In this document: positions 1-5,033 of the stretch, in pieces
How positions within the stretch are numbered: the stretch's first letter is position 1
Layout: every line of letters starts with the position of its first letter
DNA from: Lishizhenia sp.
GTDB taxonomy: Bacteria > Bacteroidota > Bacteroidia > Flavobacteriales_D > Crocinitomicaceae
DNA: 5,033 nt
Assembly (NCBI GenBank): GCA_007117055.1
Contig: SKHH01000092.1
Location: forward strand, 1-5,033
Direction of reading: 5' to 3'
Notes under the pieces: generated by a model
Database searches by the model: none
Seen by the model: the letters and a program-made list of their open reading frames with translations, nothing else
Told to the model about the DNA's origin: nothing
Translations under genes and position numbers: made by a program

Positions 1-461
1 ATTTTAGCACCAATTATGGCTAGTACACCCAATACGATTTCCAGAATACAAATCACAATACTAAAAGCTAGCGCATAATCAATTAAAAACTCGAGTGAAA
101 AAGTTTCCCATCCCAGCAAATCTTTTACCCGATATGCTAATGCTCCATCCTCAAAATACTCTTCTAATTTGTAAGCAAATCCTTTAGGGTCGTTTGCTTT
201 GATAAGACCAGAGACGATAAATAAACCACCCACGAAAACCCTTGAAAAATAAGAAAACATTATCCATCCTTGAAACACAAAGACGCCTGCAAGACCTGCA
301 ATAAACACAAGATATCCTATCAGTTTTAGGAGAAAGGAATTGTCTTCAAACGATTCGTGATAACCGAATAGCAAAAATGTTAATCCTACTAAATTCACAA
401 GAATAAAAAGTACGTTCAACACAAAAGATTTTCCAGTAATATTAACAGGTAATAACTTCAT
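1..461 (-). CDS. DoxX-like integral membrane protein (BT_3928 type), partial at the left edge
   Basis: I translated this reading frame by hand. It starts at the ATG at 461 and stays open for 153 codons to the window edge, so the C-terminus is missing. Hydrophobic stretches at about residues 14-33, 45-68, 74-87 and 126-151 point to an inner-membrane protein. The segment after the third stretch reads SGLIKANDPKGFAYKLEEYF, which matches the signature I know from the DoxX-like BT_3928 family of Bacteroidota. The start follows the DUF1599 stop codon by only 6 bp, so the two genes are probably cotranscribed. No Shine-Dalgarno sequence precedes it, which is usual for this phylum. DoxX-type proteins have been linked loosely to redox or respiratory functions, but the role of this subfamily is not established. 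From memory, a triosephosphate isomerase gene often follows in related genomes; that would lie outside the window. The family call is fairly secure and the function is not. Confidence 0.8.
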   Translation of the reverse strand, partial: MKLLPVNITGKSFVLNVLFILVNLVGLTFLLFGYHESFEDNSFLLKLIGYLVFIAGLAGVFVFQGWIMFSYFSRVFVGGLFIVSGLIKANDPKGFAYKLEEYFEDGALAYRVKDLLGWETFSLEFLIDYALAFSIVICILEIVLGVLAIIGAK

Positions 462-467
462 AATATT

Positions 468-1025
468 CTAATTAGGATTTTTCAAATTTTGTTCCTCTAG
501 GTGTATTAGTGAAAAAACAGCATAGTTCAGCATATCAAAATAATTCCCCTCTACGCCTTCACTAGCAACCGTTTTTCCTTTGTTATCTTCAATTTGTTTA
601 ATGCGCAATATTTTAGTTAAAATCAAATCTGTAAGAGAGTTAATTCGCATATCTCGCCATGCCTCACCATAATCATGATTTTTTTTCTGCATTAACACAA
701 AAGCCTTTTCAGCATATGTTGCGTACAACTCAGATGCTTGTTCATGCGATAATTCTATGGGCAGACTATCTTTCTGATCCACTTGAATAAGCGCCATGAT
801 ACAGTAATTTACGATTGCCATGAATTCTCCTTCAACTGACTCTCCCACTTTATTCTCTCCTGTTTCCTGAATAGTTCTTATGCGTTGCGCTTTAATAAAC
901 AATTGATCTGTTAAAGAACTTGGGCGCAGAATTCTCCAGGAGGTACCATAATCCATGGTTTTCTTTTCAAAAACCTCACGGCAATTCGCTATTATCTTTG
1001 TATATTGCTCCTCTGTTTGAGTCAT
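468..1025 (-). CDS. DUF1599 protein with two tandem copies of the domain
   Basis: The protein has 185 residues from the ATG at 1025 and consists almost entirely of two diverged copies of one domain, at about residues 8-82 and 101-177. Each copy carries DYG followed by a WR pair, then SLTD, a Lys, an (R)I(R/K) basic patch, and near its end VEG plus an NY pair inside a hydrophobic helix. This two-copy design is what I know as DUF1599 in Bacteroidota. The product looks like a soluble, largely helical cytoplasmic protein. No enzymatic activity can be read from it; the domain has been suggested to relate to nucleotide metabolism or modification, but I hold that loosely. An upstream ATG at 1040 would add five residues (MCLKI). 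I prefer 1025 because homologues begin just before the first conserved Tyr and because it leaves 19 bp to the divergent folP. The DoxX-like gene follows by 6 bp. Confidence 0.88.
   Translation of the reverse strand: MTQTEEQYTKIIANCREVFEKKTMDYGTSWRILRPSSLTDQLFIKAQRIRTIQETGENKVGESVEGEFMAIVNYCIMALIQVDQKDSLPIELSHEQASELYATYAEKAFVLMQKKNHDYGEAWRDMRINSLTDLILTKILRIKQIEDNKGKTVASEGVEGNYFDMLNYAVFSLIHLEEQNLKNPN
993..1000 (+). promoter_or_regulatory. candidate folP promoter -7 element inside the DUF1599 gene
   Basis: TATCTTTG matches the Bacteroidota -7 consensus TAnnTTTG exactly. It lies 44 bp upstream of the folP ATG, which would give a 5' leader of about 35-40 nt. It falls within the N-terminal codons of the divergent DUF1599 gene. 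No TTG stands at the expected -33 distance, only a T-rich stretch near 963-967. In DNA this AT-rich a single 8-mer match of this kind can arise by chance, so this is a candidate only. Confidence 0.3.
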
Positions 1026-1044
1026 AATTTTTAAACACATAAAA

Positions 1045-1911
1045 ATGGAGGTGAAAGATAATAAAATAGAACTAAATTACACCTTAAAATTAAAGGATAA
1101 ATTATGGAAAATTGATTCTCCTAAAATTATGGGAATCATCAATGTTACTCCTGATTCATTTTTTTCTAATAGTCGCAACACTCATTTCGAACAAAGTAAA
1201 CGCAACATTGAGCAGATGATTAACCAAAAAGTTGACATTATAGATGTCGGCGGAATAAGTACTCGACCGGGAGCGAATCTTTTAGATTCAGAAACAGAGT
1301 TAAACAGAGTACTTCCTGTAATAGAATGGATTTCTACTAATTATCCAGAACAAATCATAAGTGTGGATACGTTTCGATCAGAGATAGCTCAACATGCGAT
1401 TCATACTGGCGCTCATATTGTGAATGACGTATATGGAGGAAGGTATGACAAGAACATGTTTGAAACCGTTGGTAAATTAGGGGTTCCCTATATTCTCATG
1501 CATTCAAGAGGAGATTCTACCAACATGCAAAACCTTACCAATTACAGTTCATTGATTAGTGACATGACCGTAGAGATAAGTGAAACCGTTCAAAAATTAA
1601 ATGAAAACAATGTTTACGACATCATAATTGACCCTGGATTTGGTTTTGCAAAAACACTAAATCAGAATTATAAACTGCTCAAAGAATTGAGTCATTTTCA
1701 ATTATTCAATCTTCCAATTCTAGCGGGTCTTTCAAGAAAATCAATGATTTATAAACTTCTGAACTCTCAACCTGAAGATGCCCTTACCGGTACGAGCGTA
1801 TTAAATTACATTGCATTAGAAAAAGGAGCTGCAATTCTTCGAGTACATGATGTTAAAGAAGCGAAAGAGGTTAAAATACTTTATCAAAAAATGAGTGAAG
1901 TAGATCTATAG
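1045..1911 (+). CDS. folP: dihydropteroate synthase
   Basis: Dihydropteroate synthase condenses 6-hydroxymethyl-7,8-dihydropterin pyrophosphate with p-aminobenzoate to form dihydropteroate in cytoplasmic folate synthesis, and is the sulfonamide target. The 288 residues form one TIM-barrel pterin-binding domain. Visible motifs are NVTPDSF at 33-39 (loop 1), DVGGISTRPG at 67-76 (loop 2), SVDT with Asp108, ND at 127-128, MHSRG at 152-156, DPGFGFAKT at 196-204, GLSRKS with Lys232, and RVHDV at 266-270. These correspond to the E. coli substrate-binding residues N22, D96, N115, D185, K221, R255 and H257, so the enzyme should be active. Ile71 sits where many enzymes have Glu, a variable position. 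The length is normal, with a slightly extended N-terminus of about 28 residues before the first conserved strand. The start at 1045 is the only upstream Met before MGIINV. The gene diverges from DUF1599 and converges on the barrel-protein gene, with 19 bp between the stops. Confidence 0.97.
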   Translation: MEVKDNKIELNYTLKLKDKLWKIDSPKIMGIINVTPDSFFSNSRNTHFEQSKRNIEQMINQKVDIIDVGGISTRPGANLLDSETELNRVLPVIEWISTNYPEQIISVDTFRSEIAQHAIHTGAHIVNDVYGGRYDKNMFETVGKLGVPYILMHSRGDSTNMQNLTNYSSLISDMTVEISETVQKLNENNVYDIIIDPGFGFAKTLNQNYKLLKELSHFQLFNLPILAGLSRKSMIYKLLNSQPEDALTGTSVLNYIALEKGAAILRVHDVKEAKEVKILYQKMSEVDL

Positions 1912-1930
1912 TATTTAATCACGCTCTGTT

Positions 1931-2689
1931 TTAACTTCCAATTCGTATCCCAGTTCTAAACCGTGGAAAAATACTACCGGGAGTATTGATTGATTCATCA
2001 ATTAACAAATTATTCCATCTGAACTCCGAAAAGAAAACTATTTTATTCAGTCCTAATCTGAATAAAAAGCCATAATCATAGTCGTTAAACATGTCTAACT
2101 CCCTAACTATTAAGTCTGCTTTTCTGGTAGAAAACGCTCCTTCGTGAACGGCATATCGTTGGGACTCTGCAAAATTCCAATTGACGAATCCTCCTAAGTC
2201 AATAAAATTACCTAAATGATTACCTCGTCGCTTATTAACATTTATCCTAAACCATGGAGCAATACCAAATCTATTTACACTAAACCATTCTCTATTAAAA
2301 TCAATACTTGTAATAGGGATTGGAGTCACACTTCCCAGTTCACCTAATCGATACGATTGTGAGCTAAAATACAAATCACTACCAAGCGCAAAGAAATGAT
2401 TCAATTTAAATTTGTAATACATACCAATATCAAAACTTCCACCGCCCCAAAATTCTGTATCAATCACTTTTTCATATTCGTTATCAATAGGTGCGTCAAA
2501 AGCAAATGCAAATGAAATGTAACCCCCAACATAATGTGTTTTATTTGGACCAAAATCGTTTTTGTAAATCCGTATATTTTGTTTTTGAACATCTACAGAC
2601 ATTACAGAAACTTGAGCAGAAAGTTTCTGATTCAATAGAAAACTATTTATGCTCGCCAGTAGAACGAATATATAAATGGACTTTTTCAT
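1931..2689 (-). CDS. secreted beta-barrel-like outer-membrane protein, function unknown
   Basis: From the ATG at 2689 the product has 252 residues. It opens with a clear signal peptide: KK at residues 2-3, a hydrophobic core at about 5-19, and LSA before a likely cleavage near residue 25. The mature part alternates aromatic and aliphatic residues in short strands rich in Gly and Tyr, at about 54-64, 85-95, 98-109, 135-150, 163-173, 206-224 and 243-251. This pattern fits a small outer-membrane beta-barrel of eight or so strands. The last strand ends in GIRIGS rather than a terminal Phe, so the barrel call is an inference. I recognise no specific family. The chosen start lies one base after the protease stop (TAG-T-ATG), and it places the KK-hydrophobic-LSA layout at the very N-terminus. 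Starts at 2707 or 2719 would overlap the protease gene and add residues before the lysines. Cotranscription with the protease is very likely, so a shared envelope role is plausible. Confidence 0.75.
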   Translation of the reverse strand: MKKSIYIFVLLASINSFLLNQKLSAQVSVMSVDVQKQNIRIYKNDFGPNKTHYVGGYISFAFAFDAPIDNEYEKVIDTEFWGGGSFDIGMYYKFKLNHFFALGSDLYFSSQSYRLGELGSVTPIPITSIDFNREWFSVNRFGIAPWFRINVNKRRGNHLGNFIDLGGFVNWNFAESQRYAVHEGAFSTRKADLIVRELDMFNDYDYGFLFRLGLNKIVFFSEFRWNNLLIDESINTPGSIFPRFRTGIRIGS

Positions 2690-2690
2690 A

Positions 2691-4376
2691 CTAAAATTGT
2701 TTTTCATACATGTTACCACGATAATAGCAACGTAATATCTTTCCTTTAATCTTTGCTTTATCCCACTTCATGATATATTCATCAGGATTTCTTAACTGAA
2801 TAACATGGTACTCACGAAGCTGATGATCTTTACTTTCTGTATGCCAATAAAAAAATGGTGGGATTTCCATTAAGGGAACGGAAGAATGGGTTCTATACTC
2901 ACTATCATCAGGATGTTTAAAGTAACCTCCCCCTTCTATATTAAAAGTACCAAAATGAGGAACAAAGTAATTAGGCAAAATATAAGCGAATACCTCATCT
3001 TCTCCTTCGACAATATGAATCGGGTTTTCACCCGAAGGAGCAATCGTATCAAAAAAAGCGGCTGCTTGCGGTACTCCAAAGCCATGCGCGTAATCAAAAT
3101 AGGGAAATAGATGACCGCTTTTACACATTTCATCAAACACCTCCATCACTTTCAACTCTTGATTCGCACCCCAAAAAGCAGCAGCAAAACCAGCAACTAA
3201 AGGAGAAGAAAAAGAAGTTCCTTGTGTACTTTCGTAACCATTTTTTCCTTGTGCAATAACACTACTTACAGCCGTCACATTTGGTTTCATTCTTCCATCC
3301 GCTGTAGGTCCATAGGACCCGAATTCAGTATGCATTCCTGTCCAAGGGTTAAAACCTCCTACTGTCAATACACTGTCAGCATCAGCTGGCGCTCCAATAA
3401 TTTTCCAATCTCCTGAACCTTCATTACCCGCACTATTTACAACTAACATTCCTTTTTTCGCAGCTTTATTTGCCGCTCGCGAAACAAGCGAAGACTTGCC
3501 GTCCATTTGATTTTGAAAATACCTTTTGTTTGTATACCCCAGAGAACTGTTGATTACGTGCGCACCGTTTTTATCTGCCCACTCTGCTGCCATTACCCAG
3601 CCTTCTTCTTCCGAAAACTTTTCAAAAGTAGCTCTTTCCGTTCGAGCTAAAAGGAACTCTGCATCCGTCGCAAACCCCATCGGAATACCTTTATACATTC
3701 CTGCCACACAGGAGAAAGTCATCGTTCCATGAGCATTAAAACGGTATACTTCTGGATTATTTTTTACAAAATCAAAAGTCGCTTTGATACCATTTCGTTC
3801 ACGTATATGTTCAAAAGCATCTAGTATATCAACATTTGGAAAACCAGCATCAAAAATTGCAATACGCATTCCTTTGCCCTTCCAGTTATTTTCTCTCATT
3901 TTTGAAATCCCCATCAATTCGGTTTGAGACTTCACCAAATTGATATACGCATTATTAGTTCCATTATCTAAGGCCTCAAGTAGATGATCAACCTCATTAC
4001 GATGCGCTAACTGAACATTCGATTCTATTGACTCTATTTCTTTCACACAAGGTAAGTTTTTCACCTTATCAATTTGTTCTTCAGAAGCGAATACGCAAAT
4101 TGCATTAAACCATCGCGAATGTCCCTTTATGCTATCCACTACATTTTCTACAAAGGAGATATAGTCCTCACGCAGTGGCAAATCAGAATTATCATACAAC
4201 GGAAGGTTTTGCTTTTTTCTGCGCTCAATTGCTAAAGGATCAAAATACGCATAAGGATCAAACTCTACCCCTTCTTTATCCGTAAAAAACACCCAATACT
4301 TATTCATTTCTTGAGTATTTCCTTCAAAGTAAAGTATAGCAAAAATTAGTAGCGCTACATATTTAATGTGTTTCAT
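2691..4376 (-). CDS. exported S8 family (subtilisin-like) serine protease
   Basis: This 561-residue protein is an exported subtilase. Residues 1 to about 20 form a signal peptide. Residues about 26-118 look like an inhibitory propeptide: it has the KYWVFFTDKEG opening and the FDPLAIERR segment common in Bacteroidota subtilases. The catalytic domain spans about 165-445. The triad is visible as Asp176 (FDAG, in place of the usual DTG), His216 (HGT) and Ser388 (GTSFSSP, in place of the usual GTSMASP), with the oxyanion-hole Asn318 in AGNEG. All key residues are present, so activity is expected. Residues about 450-561 are an aromatic-rich, probably beta-structured tail that I do not recognise. 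It does not look like a type IX secretion sorting domain, so the protein may stay in the periplasm or cell envelope. The substrate is unknown. The barrel-protein gene follows one base after the stop. A hairpin-forming repeat lies 29-60 bp upstream of the start. Confidence 0.93.
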   Translation of the reverse strand: MKHIKYVALLIFAILYFEGNTQEMNKYWVFFTDKEGVEFDPYAYFDPLAIERRKKQNLPLYDNSDLPLREDYISFVENVVDSIKGHSRWFNAICVFASEEQIDKVKNLPCVKEIESIESNVQLAHRNEVDHLLEALDNGTNNAYINLVKSQTELMGISKMRENNWKGKGMRIAIFDAGFPNVDILDAFEHIRERNGIKATFDFVKNNPEVYRFNAHGTMTFSCVAGMYKGIPMGFATDAEFLLARTERATFEKFSEEEGWVMAAEWADKNGAHVINSSLGYTNKRYFQNQMDGKSSLVSRAANKAAKKGMLVVNSAGNEGSGDWKIIGAPADADSVLTVGGFNPWTGMHTEFGSYGPTADGRMKPNVTAVSSVIAQGKNGYESTQGTSFSSPLVAGFAAAFWGANQELKVMEVFDEMCKSGHLFPYFDYAHGFGVPQAAAFFDTIAPSGENPIHIVEGEDEVFAYILPNYFVPHFGTFNIEGGGYFKHPDDSEYRTHSSVPLMEIPPFFYWHTESKDHQLREYHVIQLRNPDEYIMKWDKAKIKGKILRCYYRGNMYEKQF

Positions 4377-4395
4377 AAATCATTCATTTAAACGG

Positions 4396-4442
4396 TCAAT
4401 ACACTGATGTTTATTCAAAAATCAAAACAAACATCAATACAC
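4396..4442 (-). repeat. 9-bp direct repeat bracketing an inverted repeat, upstream of the protease gene
   Basis: TCAATACAC (plus strand) occurs exactly at 4396-4404 and again at 4434-4442, 38 bp apart. The two copies bracket, and the second slightly overlaps, an 8-bp inverted repeat whose arms are TGATGTTT at 4405-4412 and AAACATCA at 4429-4436. The block lies 20-66 bp upstream of the protease start, a usual position for an operator or a leader element. Its regulator, if any, is unknown. Confidence 0.5.
4405..4436 (-). promoter_or_regulatory. possible RNA hairpin in the protease operon leader
   Basis: Read as minus-strand RNA, the inverted repeat extends to a 12-pair stem with two G-U wobbles and an 8-nt loop at 4417-4424. 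In plus-strand RNA the pairing stops after 8 pairs, because the wobble positions become A-C mismatches. That asymmetry fits, but does not prove, a role in the protease messenger leader. No U-tract follows the stem, so it is not a typical intrinsic terminator. The hairpin ends 28 bp before the protease ATG. It is AT-rich and could be fortuitous or a DNA-level operator instead. Confidence 0.35.
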
Positions 4443-4667
4443 CTCATATTCTACGCATCATTCTCCGATAACTATTAATTTACTGGGTAGACTAGCGTTC
4501 TGGTTCTTCACAAAAATGATAAAAAAAAGAATAACCACGGTAAATATAACTAAAAAACAAACAGCTAAAGGCTAACGTATATCACAAAACACTTCTAAAC
4601 AAAAAAAACATTGGGATAATCACTTGTATTTTTCAGCAAAGCATCCACCATCAAGGTTTAGATAACT

Positions 4668-5033
4668 TTACCCAAGACTCCAAGAATTTTTAAGGTTATG
4701 TACCTCTTGTTGTAAAGCTCTAATTGTTTTAGAAATATCATTTTCTGGTAATTGAAAATCGGGTAAGTCATGAGAAATATAATTTATAAACTTCCAAACT
4801 TCAATAATGTCATTTACCTTAACCAAATAAGGAGCGTATATAGGATTTGTTGAGCTCAATTGAAATACATCACCTTTCCCTTGAACACGATGAATAATTT
4901 TAAATACGATCCCTTCATCTTTGGTAACAACAATGTATGGTTTTCCGTCCCGAATCGTTTCCCAATTTTGAACATATTCACCGATTACATGTGAACCTTC
5001 CGATACAGGTGGCATACTGTCTCCAGAAATTGG
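4668..5033 (-). CDS. S24 (LexA/CI-like) peptidase domain of a transcriptional regulator, 5' part outside the window
   Basis: The frame is open to the right edge, so only the last 121 residues are seen. They begin PISGDSM, the S24 motif in which Ser6 (codon at 5016-5018) is the nucleophile. The general-base Lys is most likely Lys45 in GIVFKI (codon at 4899-4901); its 39-residue spacing from the Ser is close to that of the LexA pair S119/K156. Next come NPIYAPY and the VWKF..YIS strand, typical of Bacteroidota S24 repressors, and then a tail of about 25 residues with a short helix (TIRALQQEVHNLKN) that may form a coiled coil. The ATG at 5015 is the Met after the catalytic Ser and is not the start. 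The family normally has an N-terminal helix-turn-helix domain and represses genes until self-cleavage or a related signal; here that part and any cleavage site cannot be seen. It could be a stress or phage-type repressor rather than an SOS LexA. Confidence 0.9.
   Translation of the reverse strand, partial: PISGDSMPPVSEGSHVIGEYVQNWETIRDGKPYIVVTKDEGIVFKIIHRVQGKGDVFQLSSTNPIYAPYLVKVNDIIEVWKFINYISHDLPDFQLPENDISKTIRALQQEVHNLKNSWSLG

Larger units (their letters stand above)
4377..4667. other. AT-rich noncoding region between the S24 regulator and the protease
   Basis: This 291-bp stretch is strongly AT-rich and has no credible open reading frame, tRNA or riboswitch on either strand. On the minus strand it must hold the end of the S24 regulator transcript and any promoter for the protease operon. 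I found no exact TAnnTTTG element on the minus strand; near matches such as CATTTTTG (4511-4518), GATGTTTG (4428-4435) and GATTTTTG (4416-4423) lack a well-placed -33 TTG. A run of eight T on the minus strand near 4601-4608 has no strong hairpin before it, so it is not called as a terminator. The notable element is the repeat structure at 4396-4442, listed separately. Confidence 0.7.

Noticed and set aside
1912..1930. Shared bidirectional terminator between the convergent folP and barrel-protein genes
   Set aside because: The 19-bp gap shows no inverted repeat; any termination signal would have to lie inside the coding ends, and none is visible.
2690..2719. Longer starts for the barrel-like protein at 2719 (MVTCM...) and 2707 (MKNNFSM...)
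   Set aside because: They overlap the protease reading frame and put extra residues before the KK that opens a standard signal peptide. The start at 2689, one base after the stop, is simpler.
2491..3732. Plus-strand open frames at 2491-2694, 2886-3110, 3222-3416 and 3526-3732, and a minus-strand frame at 2936-3136
   Set aside because: All lie inside the protease or barrel-protein genes in other frames, have no recognisable domains, and show the skewed composition of out-of-frame translation.
4365..4387. Two tiny leader reading frames beginning at 4387 (ATG AAT GAT TTA TGA) and 4383, overlapping the protease start
   Set aside because: They have only four and six codons, no ribosome-binding signal and no regulatory residue pattern; AT-rich DNA produces these by chance.
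4570..4584. Short imperfect tandem GCTAAAG/GCTAACG
   Set aside because: Two 7-mers in simple AT-rich DNA with no third copy and no relation to a start or stop.
4560..4667. Possible intrinsic terminator after the S24 gene (T-runs near 4601-4608 and 4553-4558 on the minus strand)
   Set aside because: The sequence before each T-run gives only three-pair stems, which is too weak to call a terminator.
1..5033. Mobile element, CRISPR array, toxin-antitoxin or defence system
   Set aside because: No transposase or integrase, no repeat-spacer pattern and no defence-type domain on either strand. The S24 repressor alone does not indicate a prophage.

Overview
The window looks like chromosomal housekeeping DNA from a low-GC member of the Bacteroidota, most likely a Flavobacteriales-type bacterium. 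The grounds are the AT-rich base composition, the lack of Shine-Dalgarno sequences before starts, a TAnnTTTG-type promoter candidate, and several protein types characteristic of that phylum: a two-repeat DUF1599 protein beside folP, a DoxX-like membrane protein of the BT_3928 type, a subtilase with the divergent GTSFSSP serine motif, and an S24 repressor with Bacteroidota-type wording. The genus cannot be fixed from this stretch.

Layout from left to right. (1) Positions 1-1025, minus strand: a DUF1599 gene is followed after 6 bp by a DoxX-like membrane protein gene that runs off the left edge; the two are probably one transcript. (2) Positions 1045-1911, plus strand: folP, dihydropteroate synthase of folate synthesis, is divergent from DUF1599 with almost no intergenic space, so at least one promoter must lie inside the opposing gene. 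(3) Positions 1931-4376, minus strand, convergent with folP: an exported S8 subtilisin-like protease, then, one base after its stop codon, a secreted or outer-membrane beta-barrel-like protein. These form a tight two-gene operon of envelope proteins. (4) Positions 4377-4667: AT-rich noncoding DNA. Close to the protease start it holds a hairpin-forming inverted repeat bracketed by a 9-bp direct repeat. (5) Positions 4668-5033, minus strand: the C-terminal S24 (LexA/CI-like) peptidase domain of a transcriptional regulator whose N-terminus lies beyond the right edge.

How the genes work together: folP acts in cytoplasmic folate synthesis, and the DUF1599/DoxX pair is a conserved neighbour of unknown role. 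The protease and the barrel protein probably act together in the periplasm or outer membrane; this is inferred from their coupling. The S24 regulator may or may not control the protease operon. I saw no mobile element, CRISPR array, tRNA, rRNA or defence cluster. The most useful leads are the protease/barrel pair with its structured leader, and the promoter-in-gene arrangement at folP/DUF1599. I found no convincing new system.
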